Source of the DNA: Galbibacter mesophilus
GTDB lineage: Bacteria; Bacteroidota; Bacteroidia; Flavobacteriales; Flavobacteriaceae
Direction: 5' to 3'
NCBI RefSeq assembly: GCF_023721415.1
Contig: NZ_JAMQVC010000002.1
Span: 1 to 64,000 of the forward strand
DNA length: 64,000 nucleotides
Below are positions 63,603-64,000 of this stretch, piece after piece (the first letter of the stretch is position 1; each line of letters begins with the position of its first letter). Under the pieces are notes generated by a model. That model was given only the letters and a program-made list of their open reading frames with translations. It did no database searches and was not told where the DNA came from. Position numbers and translations under genes: made by a program.

Positions 63603-64000
63603 TTATTGTTTATAAAAGCGGTTATCAATACTGGCTCTAATAGTGTCTACTTTTTGAAAATAATCAATCAATTCGTTCCGAAGTAAATAATCAAGGTCAG
63701 TAGAAGAAATAGGGTTTTTAAAAAAGTCCATTTTATCGCCTCCCGAAGCTAAATAATCGGAAGTAGCTACAAAATAGGTTTGTTCTTTATCAATACTTTC
63801 ACCATTAATGGTTACGCTGTTTAACGAATTATCTTTATTTAAAACAATTTGAATTTGTTTGCAAATTGGGTGAGCGCGTTGGTTTGTTACAAGGTATTCA
63901 ATCAGTTCCTCAATTTTTTCTGAAGAAAGTTCCAAAACCAATATTTTATTCTCAAAAGGCATGAGTTGATAAGCGGTCCTTCTACTAATATTTCCTTTAG
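63603..64000 (-). CDS. 5'-nucleotidase C-terminal domain protein (partial, runs off the window)
   Basis: The reading frame continues without a stop past the first visible Met to the edge of the window, giving ISRRTAYQLMPFENKILVLELS, abbreviated as the family's Leu-Met-Pro-Phe-Glu-Asn block. This is the 5'-nucleotidase C-terminal domain, which binds the substrate base through residues near VATSDYLASGGDKMDFF. The N-terminal part and start codon lie beyond position 64000. It precedes the catalytic-domain gene by 3 bases and is surely cotranscribed with it. Confidence 0.9.
   Translation of the reverse strand, partial: KGNISRRTAYQLMPFENKILVLELSSEKIEELIEYLVTNQRAHPICKQIQIVLNKDNSLNSVTINGESIDKEQTYFVATSDYLASGGDKMDFFKNPISSTDLDYLLRNELIDYFQKVDTIRASIDNRFYKQ

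Overview
The window is chromosomal DNA of a marine-type Bacteroidota bacterium, most likely family Flavobacteriaceae. The evidence is an AT-rich genome, promoters of the Bacteroidota form TTG-N19-TAnnTTTG, a type IX secretion (T9SS) type B sorting domain, a SusC/SusD pair with ECF sigma and FecR anti-sigma factors, a split periplasmic 5'-nucleotidase, and a mutL neighbourhood typical of flavobacteria. Species cannot be named from the sequence alone. No phage, insertion sequence with a transposase, or CRISPR array is visible.

Layout. 1-165: end of an rRNA operon (5S rRNA and terminator). 472-7171: a small membrane protein, mutL, a rhomboid protease, a divergent small gene, then a periplasmic folding operon (lipoprotein, SurA-like isomerase) ending in a MoxR ATPase. 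7172-7615: gene-free, with two inverted arrays of 7-bp repeats. 7616-9930: mitochondrial-type aconitase and its terminator. 10011-10304: a non-coding array of fourteen 21-bp repeats without a single indel. 10314-21118: a secreted sulfated-glycan cluster (DUF4380 protein; sulfatase, enolase-superfamily enzyme, GH2 with malectin, second sulfatase, PhoD-like phosphatase). 21128-35000: mainly housekeeping (cysS, folE, proS, two tRNA-Glu, rpsT, a cyclophilin-FKBP fusion) mixed with envelope proteins (T9SS cargo, bestrophin-like channel, FadL-type porin, Gly/Trp-rich lipoprotein). 33995-43617: an M16 protease, then sigma, FecR, SusC and SusD on the minus strand. 43902-47097: a membrane-anchored AraC regulator, then an exported ClpP-fold protein with two small partners. 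47495-58686: a copper/silver resistance module (HYC_CC_PP protein, CusA, TolC, DUF3347 lipoprotein, CopA ATPase, CusB-DUF3347 fusion). 58692-64000: a CE15 esterase, ligA, a YhhN-like membrane protein and a split 5'-nucleotidase that runs off the right edge.

How the genes work together. The copper module is coherent: CopA moves Cu(I) out of the cytoplasm, and CusA, CusB and TolC export it across the outer membrane. DUF3347 and the heavy-metal-binding domains supply extra Cys/Met sites. The glycan cluster carries desulfation and glycosidase functions but no uptake pair of its own. The sigma-FecR-SusC-SusD set is the reverse: uptake and signalling with no enzymes beside it.

The most unusual signals are two. 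First, a four-helix-bundle (23S rRNA intervening-sequence/Avd-like) gene sits inside the copper operon between inverted arrays of in-phase heptamers. Those arrays encode the last residues of CusA and the signal peptide of TolC. A gene-less pair of the same arrays lies at 7182-7361. Second is the indel-free 21-bp array downstream of aconitase.
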